Source: Euptelea pleiosperma
Lineage: Eukaryota; Streptophyta; Magnoliopsida; Ranunculales; Eupteleaceae
Assembly: GCA_035048495.1 (NCBI GenBank)
Contig: CM068541.1
Span: forward strand, 5,959,929-6,023,928
Length of the DNA stretch: 64,000 bases
Reading direction: 5' to 3'
The translations under genes and the position numbers were made by a program. Position 1 is the stretch's first letter, and each line of letters begins with the position of its first letter. Shown piece by piece: positions 22,592 to 34,560 of the stretch. The notes beneath the pieces are model-generated. The model saw only the letters and a list, made by a program, of their open reading frames with translations, was not told where the DNA came from and ran no database searches.

Positions 22592-23418
22592 GGTGCTAAC
22601 AAAATAATAAGCAGCAAAATCAATAGAACAAATAGAAATTATCAAAATCCTTTACTCGAACCACTACGAGATCCAACAGAAACTAATTATGATGGTTAGT
22701 TGGAGGACAAGTAGATTTGGGACCCATCATTAGGTAACACCAAGGAAACAAGGTAAGATATCAATTTGATCAGCTGATAATGACCATCTGATCCACAGAT
22801 CATAAACTGGATTATTTTTAAACAATCAAAAATATTGAAGGTTATGATCATCCAATCTAGTCAGATTTGGCCTACCACCTTGGTGGGTGTATCATTGAAT
22901 GGTGGATCCAATTCCAAAAGCAGAAGCTTCATCTGTTAAAAAACACAATTAATAAATCTAAATGCTCTAGGATTTACTTTGTATATGCAACTACACTTTG
23001 TTCAAATAACATTATTTCCATATGTTTCCTAGTGTTTGCAGAGATTCTACACTTTTTTTCTCTGTGAACTCTGCATATTTGTAGTTTTTTTTTTTTCCTT
23101 CTACTAAGGCAGACTATATTACATTCTCTAAAATCCACAAACCTTTTGCTTGCTTCAGTGATTACATTAGAAAAGTGTAGAACCTTGTTACATTGTAGCT
23201 TTCTGTATCATTCCTCTTTGGAACTTCTTTCACCCCAAGTAACAGGGAGAGAAGCTTCTGATGTTTCTTCTTCAGTTGGTATGAACTCGCTTGGAGCTTG
23301 ATCAGTTGATCGAGACAAGTCGGAAAAAAAAAAGGAAAAGGAAAAGGGTTGTTGTATAGAACAAAGAAAGACTTGGAATCCAGAACTCTACCTCTGTAAT
23401 TCTTCTCTGTTTCTGAAT

Positions 23419-26400
23419 CTATATGACTGTGGAAATGCTGCTTACTATCGGAGATGCAAAAGGGCTCTCTGGGAGATCAATTCCTTGGGTGCTGTAATAA
23501 TCAGAAACACAAGAAACCAATATCAGAAAAGGCAATAAGTGATCTTACTTTGCACAAAATATTCAGTAGTTTTAGTCCCTCCCGTGCAAGAAATCTGTAT
23601 GACACGTAAAGGGACTAAGGTACAGGTGATTTCTGTTTGGAAACTGTGATAAGAAAGCAATTACGAAAGATATCGTTAAAAAGCCTGATATTTGTAACAA
23701 TATTTCTAAAAATGCCCCTGCCATGGAACCCTTATTTTACACAATGTACCCTTCAAAAAAAAAAACCTACCAATATAAGAATATAAATTTATTTCCAAAC
23801 TCATTCATTCCATTTATTTTAAAAATTGATTCAAGACGACATATAATTATTACTTGGCAAGTGCCACATCACATCCCCATTTATAGCATTATTTCCAAAA
23901 CACATCCATACAAAATATATAGCATTCAGTTCAAAACCGTCCCCGTCCCCGTCCCCAGGTTCCTACTGCTTTGATTCATACACGGGATCTAACCTGCAAA
24001 ACCTTACATTGACACAGAGCACTGTCCAATTGAGGTATGATACAAAACAATTTAAGGTTTCCATTTCTTTTTTTCTTTTTTTATTTCAAGAATTTACCTC
24101 TCCTGGCCACTGTAATTATTGCTTGAATGCCTGGTTTTGTCATCACTTGTGGAACCGTTGTTTAGAACATCGAGCAAATAAGTGTAACGGTCTGTGGATG
24201 GGAGCTCATTGTGAGCTACACGGGTGTAAAGTAAGAAAGAATTTAGCAGGGACAACCAGAATTAATTATTAAAGCAGTAGCAGGAAGAAAAAATAATTCA
24301 AGCAGTGGCAGGTAGCTATGTAATCAATAATATATGTTGTATAAAGATTGATAGTAGACCTTCCGAGAGTTTCAACTCATCCATTGAGTAACAAAAATAG
24401 GGCTGGTGGGTCAGTAGTTTGGATGCTAACTGAAACTCTGAGAGACGCATTCTTTCAAGCTCAATTTCATGCTCTTCCATAAGCTGCTTCCTGAGTAATC
24501 TGGAGTTGTCACACACTCTAGGCGCTGAAAAAGAACAGATTTCAGATACAAAAAGAAAATGGAAAAACTACACAACTCAATCCTTTACAAGAGGAACTCT
24601 AAGGTAACTGTCAGGTATACAGTAAGGATTGTTTACAAATGCCATTGTGTTACAGGTGTAACACTTTGGTAGTATACCATTCTAAATAGTCTACTAGACA
24701 CATCCTACTTATCCTCTTAGAAAATGATGACTGACAGTATCTCCTCATCCTACTCACTTGAGTGAAGCTCAGGATCCATGTCTAGATAGTGAGAAGGGTA
24801 ATACATTGAAGGCTCAATTTTCTCCGCATACTTCCTGCAATTGGGAAAAAAATAATAATCACAATTCAACAGGATATGGACAAGGAAAGGAAAACATAAA
24901 ATTGAAGCAAAGTTGCATTATAGGTTGACTTCAAAGATCAGCTAGGTATGAGACGTGGTCCCTATTTTACCAAATTAGGGGTATTGGTGCAGCTGAAAAA
25001 TAGTAGAAATAATATAAAGTTATCTATGATAAATGACGGGGAACTGTCTATGCTAGAACTTCATGCAATACACTCCACACCCATGGTCATCAATCCAGAC
25101 TCTCAAATCCACGTAGTTTTGACAATGGGTAACCAACCATTTTCATTCTGTCAAATTCACCAACAGTTTTAGTTCATGCATTGCAGAGAACTCAAGATAT
25201 GTCCTAGTAGAACTTGGCAGCTTTGTCACCACAAACAAATTTGTTTTGGCAAACCAATTGCTGCAAAATAATGCCTTCGTGTGGACTGTAGACTAAAATT
25301 TCCACTAATATAGTTTAAGGTCAATCAACAAACTGATTGATATCATAATCATATATGCAAGATTTGCAGCTGGCGTACATTGATTGATCTATGAATATCA
25401 CACATGATTGTGATCAACCCACAAGTTTGATCTTAGGCCTACGAGATACCATTTGCAGGAAACCATCACATGGTAGCTCCAGCCTCCAGCACCCTTGCAC
25501 GTGACCCATGTGTACTAATGGAGTTCTATTTTCCCTCCATTCTTACATAAATATACTTCAACATCTAGGAGCAAAAGTTTCTGGCTTCAGAAAAGAAGCC
25601 AAAACAAATGGCAATCTCAGAAACCAAAATGGGTTTCATGATGTTGCTAATTTGATTTCGAACAAACCATAAATTTTTACTGGTCATCAACAAGCCTTGA
25701 CTTCTCCTTTAGGGTTTCGCCAGAAACAAATGGTAGTCTCAAAAACCAAATTGGGTTTCATAATGAAGTTAAATTTTTTTTTTTTTGATAAGTGATAATG
25801 GAGTTAATTTCGTTTTCAACAAATCAGAAATTTTTACCTGTCAACGAGAAGCCTCGACTTTTCCCTATAGGGTTTCACCAAAACACGAGCCCCACAGACA
25901 AAATGGGGATTCCCCTTCGTTAAAATTATCTTCACAGTCTCTGGATAGACAAAAGTTACAAACCCAAACATCCTTTTCTGCTGACAGGGAATCCTTACAT
26001 CTTGAACAGGCCCAAAGCTCCTACAAACAAATATCACGCAAGAAGAATAAAACTTAACCACTGACAAACCAAATTCAATAAAGCATAGAACTTCCTATGA
26101 CAACACTATTGAGATATCATTACTTAAAGTAGTTAGAGACATCTTCCTCGGTAAAAGTGCTCTCTGCAGGAAAAGTCAGATAAATTTGTCGGGACCCAGC
26201 AACAATTCCACCTGGGTCACTCCTCTCACTTCGATAATCCATGTAACTAGAAGCATCTTCCGCCAAAACTACCGAATGTTGCCCATGAGGTCTGTAACTT
26301 AATTACGAAAATCAAACCGTTAAGAGATTATACAAAAACTTGTAGAGAGGAATTACCCCATGAAAGATCATGATTGCACCTGTCAATAAGCCGAATACTG

Positions 26401-27347
26401 TTTTTCAATCGAGCAAGAAGTTTTGTCAGACTGTAACCAGCCTTCCCATGTCTCTGGCTCTCCGTCAGGTACCCCTCCGCCTGAAGAGTCCTCCCATACT
26501 TTTCATAATACATCATTGGCAGAGAGGCAATTGAGACAGGGAGCCCTCTTCTCGATCTCAACAGCTCCGCAAGCTCTGCCTCTAGCTTCTCAAGGGACCC
26601 AGGCATGAACATATGATCATCTTTAACAAGCTCATTTGTGTTTGGACTGAAGATCTGAGAGAAGCTATCCGATAGGGGTTGGCCATGCAAGTACCTACAA
26701 TTGTTTCCATGCTTACAGAAACCCTTATTAAAGTAATGGCAAGCCTTCACTGGAAACTCAGGCAGGCAAGGAGACCTCCGACTGGTTCTTGAACTCAAAC
26801 TGCCCAATGCAGATTCCGGGTAGAAGCAGTTACTTGAGAAATCAGGTCCCACTTGGTTAACAGCCTCCAATTGATCCTCTAAGCTCAAGAACTGAGCATG
26901 GTTGTGCAGATGGTAATCATCAGAAATCGAGTCTGAGTAAGCAGGAGTAACGAAATCAATGTTATGGATGGATTGCTGATCCGTTGTGACTTGTGGGTCC
27001 CAATAGGGAGTCGGAACACGTAAGGTTACCGGAGACGAAGAAGAAAACGGATGTGATGAAGTAGGAGAGAAAGGGGTGAACTGTAGGGAGAGATCCGAAA
27101 CGGGTGCCTGATTCATGGAAGCAGGTGAAATTGGAACTGAGATAGACGGTTTAGAGAAGAGTCCCAAGTCCGCTTTGGCTTTGTTAATTAAGGAGTGGAT
27201 CAAAGTGTCAGGTCCAAAGGCCAAGCGGATCATTTCCCGGTCTCCATGGTCCCGTAGGAGAAGATACCCAATAATCTTGGAAACATTCTCAGGCTCTAGT
27301 TTCTGGATTCTGTTGAAAACAGCCCTTGTAGCCTCTGAAAAATCCAT
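23419..27347 (-). CDS. CCCH zinc-finger and RRM RNA-binding protein, plant AtC3H46-like family, seven coding exons
   Basis: Probable cytoplasmic or nuclear RNA-binding regulator. Coding exons on the minus strand are 27347-26380, 26291-26124, 26020-25838, 24834-24758, 24524-24360, 24215-24098 and 23491-23419. All junctions are GT/AG and the frames join to exactly 583 codons plus TAG. Domains: an N-terminal helical region (residues 1-63, [15 protein letters not shown] start) typical of the family; a Ser/Pro-rich linker; a CX7CX5CX3H zinc finger with C203, C211, C217 and H221; a helical stretch around 251-320; and an RRM around 357-437 with RNP1 KRMFGFVTF at 394-402. A conserved acidic or coiled stretch follows, and the tail is [18 protein letters not shown]. 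Both the domain order and the tail match the Arabidopsis C3H18/22/46/53/55 group; I cannot choose an orthologue number. A 5' UTR intron is likely, with AG at 27362 and GT near 28597. RNA targets are unknown. Confidence 0.88.
25603..25880. repeat. Tandem duplication across the exon 3/intron boundary of the CCCH/RRM gene
   Basis: Copy 1 (25603-25724) and copy 2 (25725-25880) share AACAAATGG, GGTTTCATgATG, AAATTTTTAC and AGGGTTTCgCC with scattered differences. Copy 2 contains the last ~43 bases of coding exon 3 and its donor site; copy 1 lies in the following intron. Copy 2 also carries an inserted poly-T tract followed by GATAAGTG at about 25773-25795, bounded by the near-identical repeats TAATGAAGTTAA and TAATGGAGTTAA. 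This looks like an extremely truncated LINE tail. Confidence 0.7.
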
Positions 27348-28750
27348 TTTACATCTAGTATCTGCAAATACAAGACAAAGGAAATGAGAAATGAGAAATG
27401 AAAAGAGAGTTTTTAGCACAACCATCAACATACAAATTATTCTAAAGTCAAAGACCAGAAATCTAAGCAAAAGATGAGAGACAAATTATAGATTCTAATC
27501 ACAAATAACCCCAAAATGAAGAAAAATGGTAGGTCAGAAAAATGAGAGAAGCAAATGTTTCAACCTACCCCATAGAAAATTATAAGTCATAGTAAAGCAG
27601 AAGACAGAGAAATAGATTTACACCAAATTGCTGCTAAAAATTCATAGAAATAGACAGCCAACAGATGAAATCCTAGAAGAAAAGAAAGAGAAAGAAAACC
27701 CTTCATACTATACCATTTCTCCTCATTTTTTTTCCTTCCCACCCTTTACACTTCGTTTTTCTCAATTCAAGCCATAAATATAACCTTGGAAGTTGGAAGT
27801 TACCCCAAAAGGCCAAAACATACCTCAAAATAATAGCCTAATAAACAGTAGCTTTTTAGCCAATAAAGGAAAAAAATAGTAATAGCATCCAGGCTGAAAA
27901 AAAAAACCCTACAAAAACTGGAACAGACCATTTTCAAAGAGCATCGTCACCAAAAAAAAATCCTTTATTTCCTATTTGAAACCAAAAACAGAGTATTAAG
28001 ACGATTTTGAGCAAAAGCCCACATATGAAGGGGAAAAAACATAAAAAATAGTGTTTGTAATCAGATTTAAAGAGAAAACAAAGCAAAAAACACATTTTTC
28101 CCCAATAGAAATTTAAAAGGGAAAACCCTTATTAATAAAACACAAATTTATGTTCCTCTGTAGTCTGTACCCCCCCCAAAAAAAAACCATCTTCTGGTCG
28201 TTTCAGAAAAAACCCATCTCCAAAAACCATTTTTTTGGACAAATTAAGTTAAAAGAAAGTCAAAAATAAACTTTCTAATCACAAACCCACATCAAACATT
28301 CTCATTTTCGACGATTTCCGAAAAAAAGAACTCCAAAATTTAATTTTTCCAGACAAAGTGAGCAAGAAAATAAACCCACAACCAAAAAAACACATCTTTC
28401 CACCTAAACCTTAAAAACAAAGTCTCAGAAGCCATGTTTAAACACTCACTCATGCTTATTGTTTGTTGTAAAAAAAAAACCATTTGTGAACATTTTGAAA
28501 CAAACCCATACATAGAAACAGATGTTACAGGCAAACTCCAAAAAAAAAAAAAAAACCAGTAAGATTTTCTAGCCATTTAAGCACGGATCTAACATACCCA
28601 CCAAATCTTACGCCTTTCTTCAGATGAAATAAAGTGAGACGAACCAATCCAAAGCCTCAAACTCTATGATTACTCTCTCTATCTCTTTCTCTCATGCCTT
28701 CAATTCTCTGCAAAAACGACGTTATCTCAAAAGGCATAATGACAGAAAGG

Positions 28751-28763
28751 ATATAGCTATAAA
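28751..28763 (-). promoter_or_regulatory. Possible TATA box of the CCCH/RRM gene
   Basis: On the minus strand the sequence reads TTTATAGCTATAT just upstream of a CT/GA-rich leader (28672-28700), a common layout for plant core promoters. A plausible non-coding first exon would run from about 28720 to 28598, ending at GT in GGGTATGTT. This is inferred from motifs only. Confidence 0.4.
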
Positions 28764-29761
28764 GGGCGCCCTGGCTTGAGTTCAAAATCAACAGATAAAT
28801 AAATTTAGTTTTCAAAATAGACTAATTAATCAAAAAAATTAAAAATAATTGAGAAAATATAATTAAAAAAAAAAGGATTTAACTTCACTTTAACCCTTCA
28901 ATTTTTTTTTAAATTTCTAATATTTTCTTGTTTGTCAAATTACAGGTTGGTTACAGAAATTTACAGGAATAAATGGAAATGATCCTGAATTTCCGAATTC
29001 GATAGGAACAACTCGCCGCCTTTTGAAAGACCAAAATGCCCTTACTCAATTTTAAAAACCACACAAAGTTTTTTGATTAAAAATAATTTAATTCGGAAAT
29101 TACTAAGTAGGTAGTTATACTAAGTTTACTAACAACGTTTATCTCACGCGCCCTTCCCACGCGCTACTTTTATCCAGTGTTTTTAAAAATTCATAAAAGC
29201 AACTCGAAACTCGGCCGAGTTGACTCGACTCGGCTGAATCTCGAGTTTCTTAAAAACGCTCGCGTCCACTAAAACTCAACAGTCTTATAAATTCTACTAA
29301 TAAAAATTTGTAAGGTCGAATTCGAGTCTTGGAGTTAACTCAACTCTGTAGACTTCCGAGTTGAGTGGAGTTTTTGAGTTTTCAACTCTGATTCCGACCC
29401 AACATCAAACTCTATTCAAATCCATATTTTGTGGGTTATAATATCTAAAACATCATCTGAATAAAAATAGGTCGAATATGGAGAGGAGTTGATCTAAGTA
29501 GACTTTGGATTTATCAGGTTGGATCTAATTTTTTGATCTTGAGTTCTTACATAAAAGTATCATTTTTTATAGTGGATTCAACCATGTATAACCATACAGC
29601 CAGATATTGATCCTCTTGTACGAATCTTGATTCAAATTTGGATCAAAGTCAGTCTGAATCCCGATCTGAAACAACTAGTTCAAATTTGGATTTGAATATG
29701 GATTTACTAGATCTTGGGTCCAACCCATTTCATGCCTTATGAATTACCAAAATGCTTTAGC
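28764..29761. other. No gene seen upstream of the CCCH/RRM gene
   Basis: AT-rich; 29180-29420 has many GAGTTGACTCGAC/AACTCGGCC-type short inverted repeats of decayed MITE character, and 29580-29740 has GATTTGAATATGGAT-like repeats also seen near 1500-1740. Confidence 0.4.
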
Positions 29762-30568
29762 GCTGCAACTTAAGCAGCCTATAACTCAAGCCTGACAGGC
29801 TCAACTCGACTTTAGGCTCGGGTTGGGTTGGCTTTTATAGGGCTCGGGCCTGATTAGGTTTTCTCCCTCCCTCATGCAAGCCTTTTCTCTCTCTCCCCCT
29901 TATTTCTCTAAGGGTTAGGTTTTTCGTCTCTAGAACTTGTAAATGGCATGTAGTTGAAAATAAGAGTCAACGATTTTTCGTTGAGAATCACTATTTGAGA
30001 GCTCCAACGATTTTACAGTATTTTTCGAAATTGCTATTTGAGAATCTCACCAATGTATTTACTTAGGGTGTTGATTTTGTAAATGACAAAAGTTGCAATA
30101 ACCCCTTTATAGTACTGTTGGGAGTCTTCCTTCCTTAAAGGGTGTTGGAGGATTGAAGTTCCTTCACTATTAGTTAGGGTTGCAAAGAAGCCATGAAAAG
30201 GGTGTCATGAACGTGAAGGATTTTAACTAGATCAATGAAGGAGGAGGTCCAGTGGTAGTGAGAGGAGAAGATTGAAAGTTCCAAATGCGTGACAATTCGA
30301 AAGATGAGGGTTTTGATAGTTTGATCAGTTGAGATCTTTTGGGTTTGCAGAGGAACACTGAAGAAGGAAATAAAGAAGAGAAGGAGAAGAGGTCCGAAGA
30401 GATGTTATTCATTTTTTTTTTATTGACTATTGTTGGAAAATGTTCAAACTCGACCAACCTGATCGGATTGGGCTCGGGTTGGGATTCTCATGTCCTACCT
30501 TAGGTTGGGTTCGGGCTCAGGTCAAGAGCCTTGAAACCCGACCTTACCCATCTAAGTTGCAGCCCTAG
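29762..30568. repeat. Repeat with GCTGCAACTTAAG/CTAAGTTGCAGCCC ends
   Basis: Inverted ends about 800 bp apart enclose GGGCTCGGGTTGG-rich flanks and a non-coding middle. Related GGTTGGGTCG/GTTGCAGCCCC sequence occurs at 31520-31705. Confidence 0.4.
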
Positions 30569-30589
30569 AATGCATGTTCACATATTCAA

Positions 30590-30858
30590 TGGATAGTTAA
30601 AAATTCGAATTTGAATTCAAATTCATATTCAAATAATCGGATATCAATTTGGATTCATATAATTTTTTGAGAGTCGGATACGAATTCAAATAATAATATA
30701 TCCAATTCGATAATATTTGACAAGATATATATATTATTGAATTCAAATTCAAACTTCGATTAAGAATATCCATCGCATATCGAAATGAATTCAGATTCAA
30801 TTTTTTTTTTCAGATTCAAATCCCTAAATTCGATTAAAAAAATATTTGTTGACAGCCT
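30590..30858. repeat. AT-rich MITE-like repeat, copy 1
   Basis: GGATAGTTAAAAATTCGAAT to AATATTTGTTGACAGCC, full of GAATTCAAATTC-type short inverted repeats. The same structure recurs at 58112-58377. No target duplication found. Confidence 0.5.
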
Positions 30859-31120
30859 TACGATCACAAAATAATTAGTTATTTGGAGTGCGACAAAAAT
30901 ACAATACAGGAAATGTTCAAGTATAATTCGGGTTTGTCATTAAATCTGCATTAAAAAATTTAGCAAAATAATACAGATTCAAATAATGATATATCAATAT
31001 TTGATCTGATATATTATATGAATATAAGTATTAAAATAAATATATTTATGTATATAATAAATATAATATAATATATATAGGGTTTATATGTAATTATATT
31101 TTATAATAATTATATTTATT

Positions 31121-31141
31121 ATATATATATATATATATATA
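31121..31141. repeat. (TA)n microsatellite
   Basis: About ten TA repeats within an AT-rich tract with no gene. Confidence 0.8.
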
Positions 31142-32030
31142 CGATTTACTTATCAGACTATGGGCCAAAAAAAAAAACTTATTTCATATAAAAATGTATT
31201 TATAACGTTAATATTTTTTAATGAATTTTATCTTAACAATTTAGACAGCCCGTGTTTTAGCACGGGCATAAATCACTAGTTTTCATAATAAGGAAAAAAT
31301 TTATTAACTCAAATGCATGATAAAAGTTTCTAAAGAAACAATCGTCAAAGAAAATGCGATATTTTTAATATCAACCGATTATATAGAATACCAAAATGTA
31401 GTTTGAATGACATTTTGTAATCTCACACAAGAGTTTGAGTTTGTCAAGGGACCAACATCCATGGGTTGCTGCATTTGCCAAAACGTAGTGTTGATGTTCG
31501 TCGGTATACTAATACATATATGTAGTTTGTATGTCGGGTTAGGTTGGGTCGAACCTCAATCCTAGCCAAACCTGATTTGATTGGGTTATCAAAAATTCAG
31601 CCGAGTCCAACCCAAGTTTTGAAAGGGCTAACCCAACCCGACCCTAACATCGGGTTCAACCCGTCGGGCTCAGGTTGATCCCACCCAAGTTGCAGCCCCA
31701 TATCAGATCTGCAGGCCAAGGATAGGGTACATGTGCCACAGAAGGTAACTTGTTTGTGTAAGACAAAGAGAGACCATTGATCATTAAGATGAATTGACCA
31801 TTAAAGGATGACAAGTCCACTTGGTCCTTAAGGGCCCACCAAATTGCCACCCCTCTTCTTGTGGCAGTAGGTGGGTCCTCTATACCTATTTGAAGGGTAC
31901 ATCTTTGTCTTAAATGATATATGGGGCAAGATCTGAAAGACACGTGGGGCACATGCAAGTAATTAAGACCCACCATACCATTTGTCCCACCAGGGATCAC
32001 TTGTGTTGAAAATCACTAATGTTGGAAAAA

Positions 32031-32419
32031 GATGTAACAAGGTATGCCTGAAGCTGTTTATTTGCGGAAGCGGCATTTTTGGTAGTCACCGCTGCCATCT
32101 GGGCCCACTGACCGCTTGGATGTTTATCCCACCCCTTGGTGGATATACATACCAACAATCACCTTGATTGGTAATATATAACCATTAGATTTTAACACTT
32201 TTTAGCACCATTTAAGGTGTTCTTATAGCCGTTGAATACAACCATTTTTTTAATACTAAAACCAACGGCTAAAAATCATTAAACAAGCTGATTTTTTGTA
32301 TGAATGTCTATTAAAGAGTGGGCTAAACATCCATGCGGTCAGTGGGCCCAGATGGCAGTGGTGACTACCAAAAATGCCGCTTCCGCAAATGAAAGATCTC
32401 AGGTATACCTTGTTACATC
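32031..32419. mobile_element. Family C MITE, 389 bp, with ~95-bp inverted arms
   Basis: GATGTAACAAGGTATGCCTG at the left pairs with CAGGTATACCTTGTTACATC at the right. The arms stay over 90% complementary through GCGGAAGCGGCATTTTTGGT and CCATCTGGGCCCACTGACCG up to the GGATGTTTA/TAAACATCC core shared with families A and B. Confidence 0.8.
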
Positions 32420-33039
32420 ACGACCCATATTAGAATATCAACCATCATGGAATTTAGAATCAAAACATCTGTTTTGCTGGGACCCGTTCCATGCTTGGTA
32501 CCAGGTATCAACCCTTGCATGTATGCCACGTATCTTGATAGTGTACTAATCACCCATATCCATTTGTCTGAAGCTCTAACTTCCCTCCTCAACTTGGTCA
32601 GCCGTTTATCTGATCAAGGCCAAAGGGCTCACCATGTGATGTGATTGGTTTTTTGGGGATAAAAAAATATCAATTGACACGTGGGTTAATTTTAAGTATT
32701 TTAATTATTTAAATAAATGAAGAAAAAGAAGAGAAGAGGGAAGGGCAGTTTGGTGATTAAAGCAATGAAAAGGGTAATGTGGGTAAAAATTAAGGGAGGG
32801 GAACTTCCCCATCATGGAGTGATCGGTTGAACCGGCAAGAAAGGAGGGGATTACCGTCAACGGATAACGATTTAAAATCCCCGTTTAAATCCGATGAGAG
32901 AAAGCCTTTGGGAAGTTTTGGATCTCCGTCTGAACAGGGCTTTTCCGTTAAGATAATCCCCCTTCCCCTATCCTTCCTAGGGTTTGACCCTTGTTCTTTG
33001 AGCCGTCCTATGATACAGACCTCTCTATCATAATTTTGA

Positions 33040-33785
33040 TACAGAAATACGTCAGATTGCCACGTGTCAATCTTTTAGACTCGCTGACCCACCCGTTGAA
33101 TGCATGGACCACTTCTTGAAGGGCCTAAGCAACAAAAATCAGGGTGATTAGTGATTTCTAGCAACTCAATTTGGGCACTTTTTTCATTATGGGCTTCATG
33201 AATATACCTATGGGTTGATTCCAAGCCCATGATAAAAATGTACTCAAATCCAATGGATAATAATCACCAATCATGCTGATTTTTGGTGTATAGGTCCACC
33301 AAGCTCAGTTAGCGCGAAAGAGTGTGCCACATGTCAATTTGAAGGACTTCCACATCAAAAGTTTGATACAGAATTGTGTACCATATTTTTTTCCCTTTCT
33401 TTTGCTAAAAGTTTCACTTACTAGGTTAGTAGTTAGTAACTTAGTACCTCTTTTCCCTTCTAAGGAAAAACCTTGATACAGAATTCTGTATCAAATGCTT
33501 GATCAGAAATCCTTCAAAATGCCACGTGGCACACTCTTTCGGGTCCACTAACCAATGAATGTTTAGCCCACACCTTGGTGGACCTACATATAAAAAATCA
33601 GCCTCATCATGGGGTTTGGAGCCCATCCATAGGCTTGTTCATGAAGCCCATGACGAAAAAATGCTTGAATCCAACAGTTAGAAATCACAAATCAGACTGA
33701 TTATTGGTATGTAGATCCACCAAGATGTGGGCCATACATTTATGGGTTAAGTGGGTCGGAAAAGATTGTGCCAGGTGGCAGGTGG
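33040..33785. repeat. Two family B MITE copies in a row
   Basis: Copy 1 is about 33040-33373 and copy 2 about 33474-33782. Both show TTTGATACAGAAT-type ends, GCCACGTG sites in the arms, GGGCTTCATGAA or GGCTTGTTCATGAAGCCCATG middles, and the AAATCAG...CTGATTNTTGG core. A 40-bp tandem duplication follows at 33777-33843. Confidence 0.65.
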
Positions 33786-34225
33786 CATTGATATCAGCAG
33801 ACAAGGAAAAGAGTGTGCCAGGTGGCATTGATATCAGCAGACAAGGGCAACAATAATGATGAGTTTATTTACTAAATCAAAAGTTATTATCTATAAGATC
33901 ATCATAGCACCTATATTTTAAAGGAATACATTATTACATAAGAACATAGTATGGTCCACAGTCCACACACTGTAGTAAGGTCATCTCTATATTCAAACCA
34001 TTGGATGTTCTTTGAAAATTGTACGATGATCGAGATTCATGTGCAAGGAATCCCGATGACCATCAGCGGTCTGGACCTAGGAACAACGGTCACTAGGGAC
34101 GATGCTAACCTGCCCTTTTTGACACCTCCTACAAAAGCAAAAAAAATAAAAAAAAGGAGGAAAAAGATTTCATGTGGTAACAATGGCTTGATTATTACTG
34201 CAATAGGATCTACCAATGATAAGAG

Positions 34226-34560
34226 TAGGGGTGTTAATGGGTTAGGTTTGGGCTGGGCCTAGCTTGGCCGAAGCCTGGCCTGATATACACGTAGCACTGC
34301 CCAAGTCTGGCCCGACTCATTATAGGCTCATGTTAGGCCAAATTTGGGTCCATTAATAGATATAACAGGTTGGTCCCTTAGATTTGCGCTAGGCCTAAGA
34401 TCAATTTATATAAAACGAAGTTCAAGTTCAACCCATTTATCTAGTGGGCCTTAAATTATACTCGGGCTTGGTACATTGGGCCTGTAGTTTCAGCCTAAGC
34501 CCAAAAGCATAGGACGGGCCTAAAAACCAATCAAGCAAGCCCACCCCATCAACACCTCTA
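34226..34560. mobile_element. 335-bp element with TAGGGGTGTTAATGGG/CCATCAACACCTCTA ends
   Basis: Terminal inverted repeats of about 15 bp. The interior has GGGCCT/AGGCCC motifs, like the element at 16560. Class uncertain, probably hAT-like. No target duplication found. Confidence 0.55.

Noticed and set aside
24004..24005. Alternative last exon of the CCCH/RRM gene using the AG near 23995 ([10 protein letters not shown] stop)
   Set aside because: The acceptor at 23492 gives the family-typical [10 protein letters not shown]...STVI tail and a perfect frame, so the alternative is not needed. It could still be a minor isoform.
27348..27470. 41-codon hydrophobic N-terminal extension of the CCCH/RRM protein (could look like a signal peptide)
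   Set aside because: An AG acceptor at 27362 and family alignment place the start at MDFSEATR. The extension is 5' UTR and intron.
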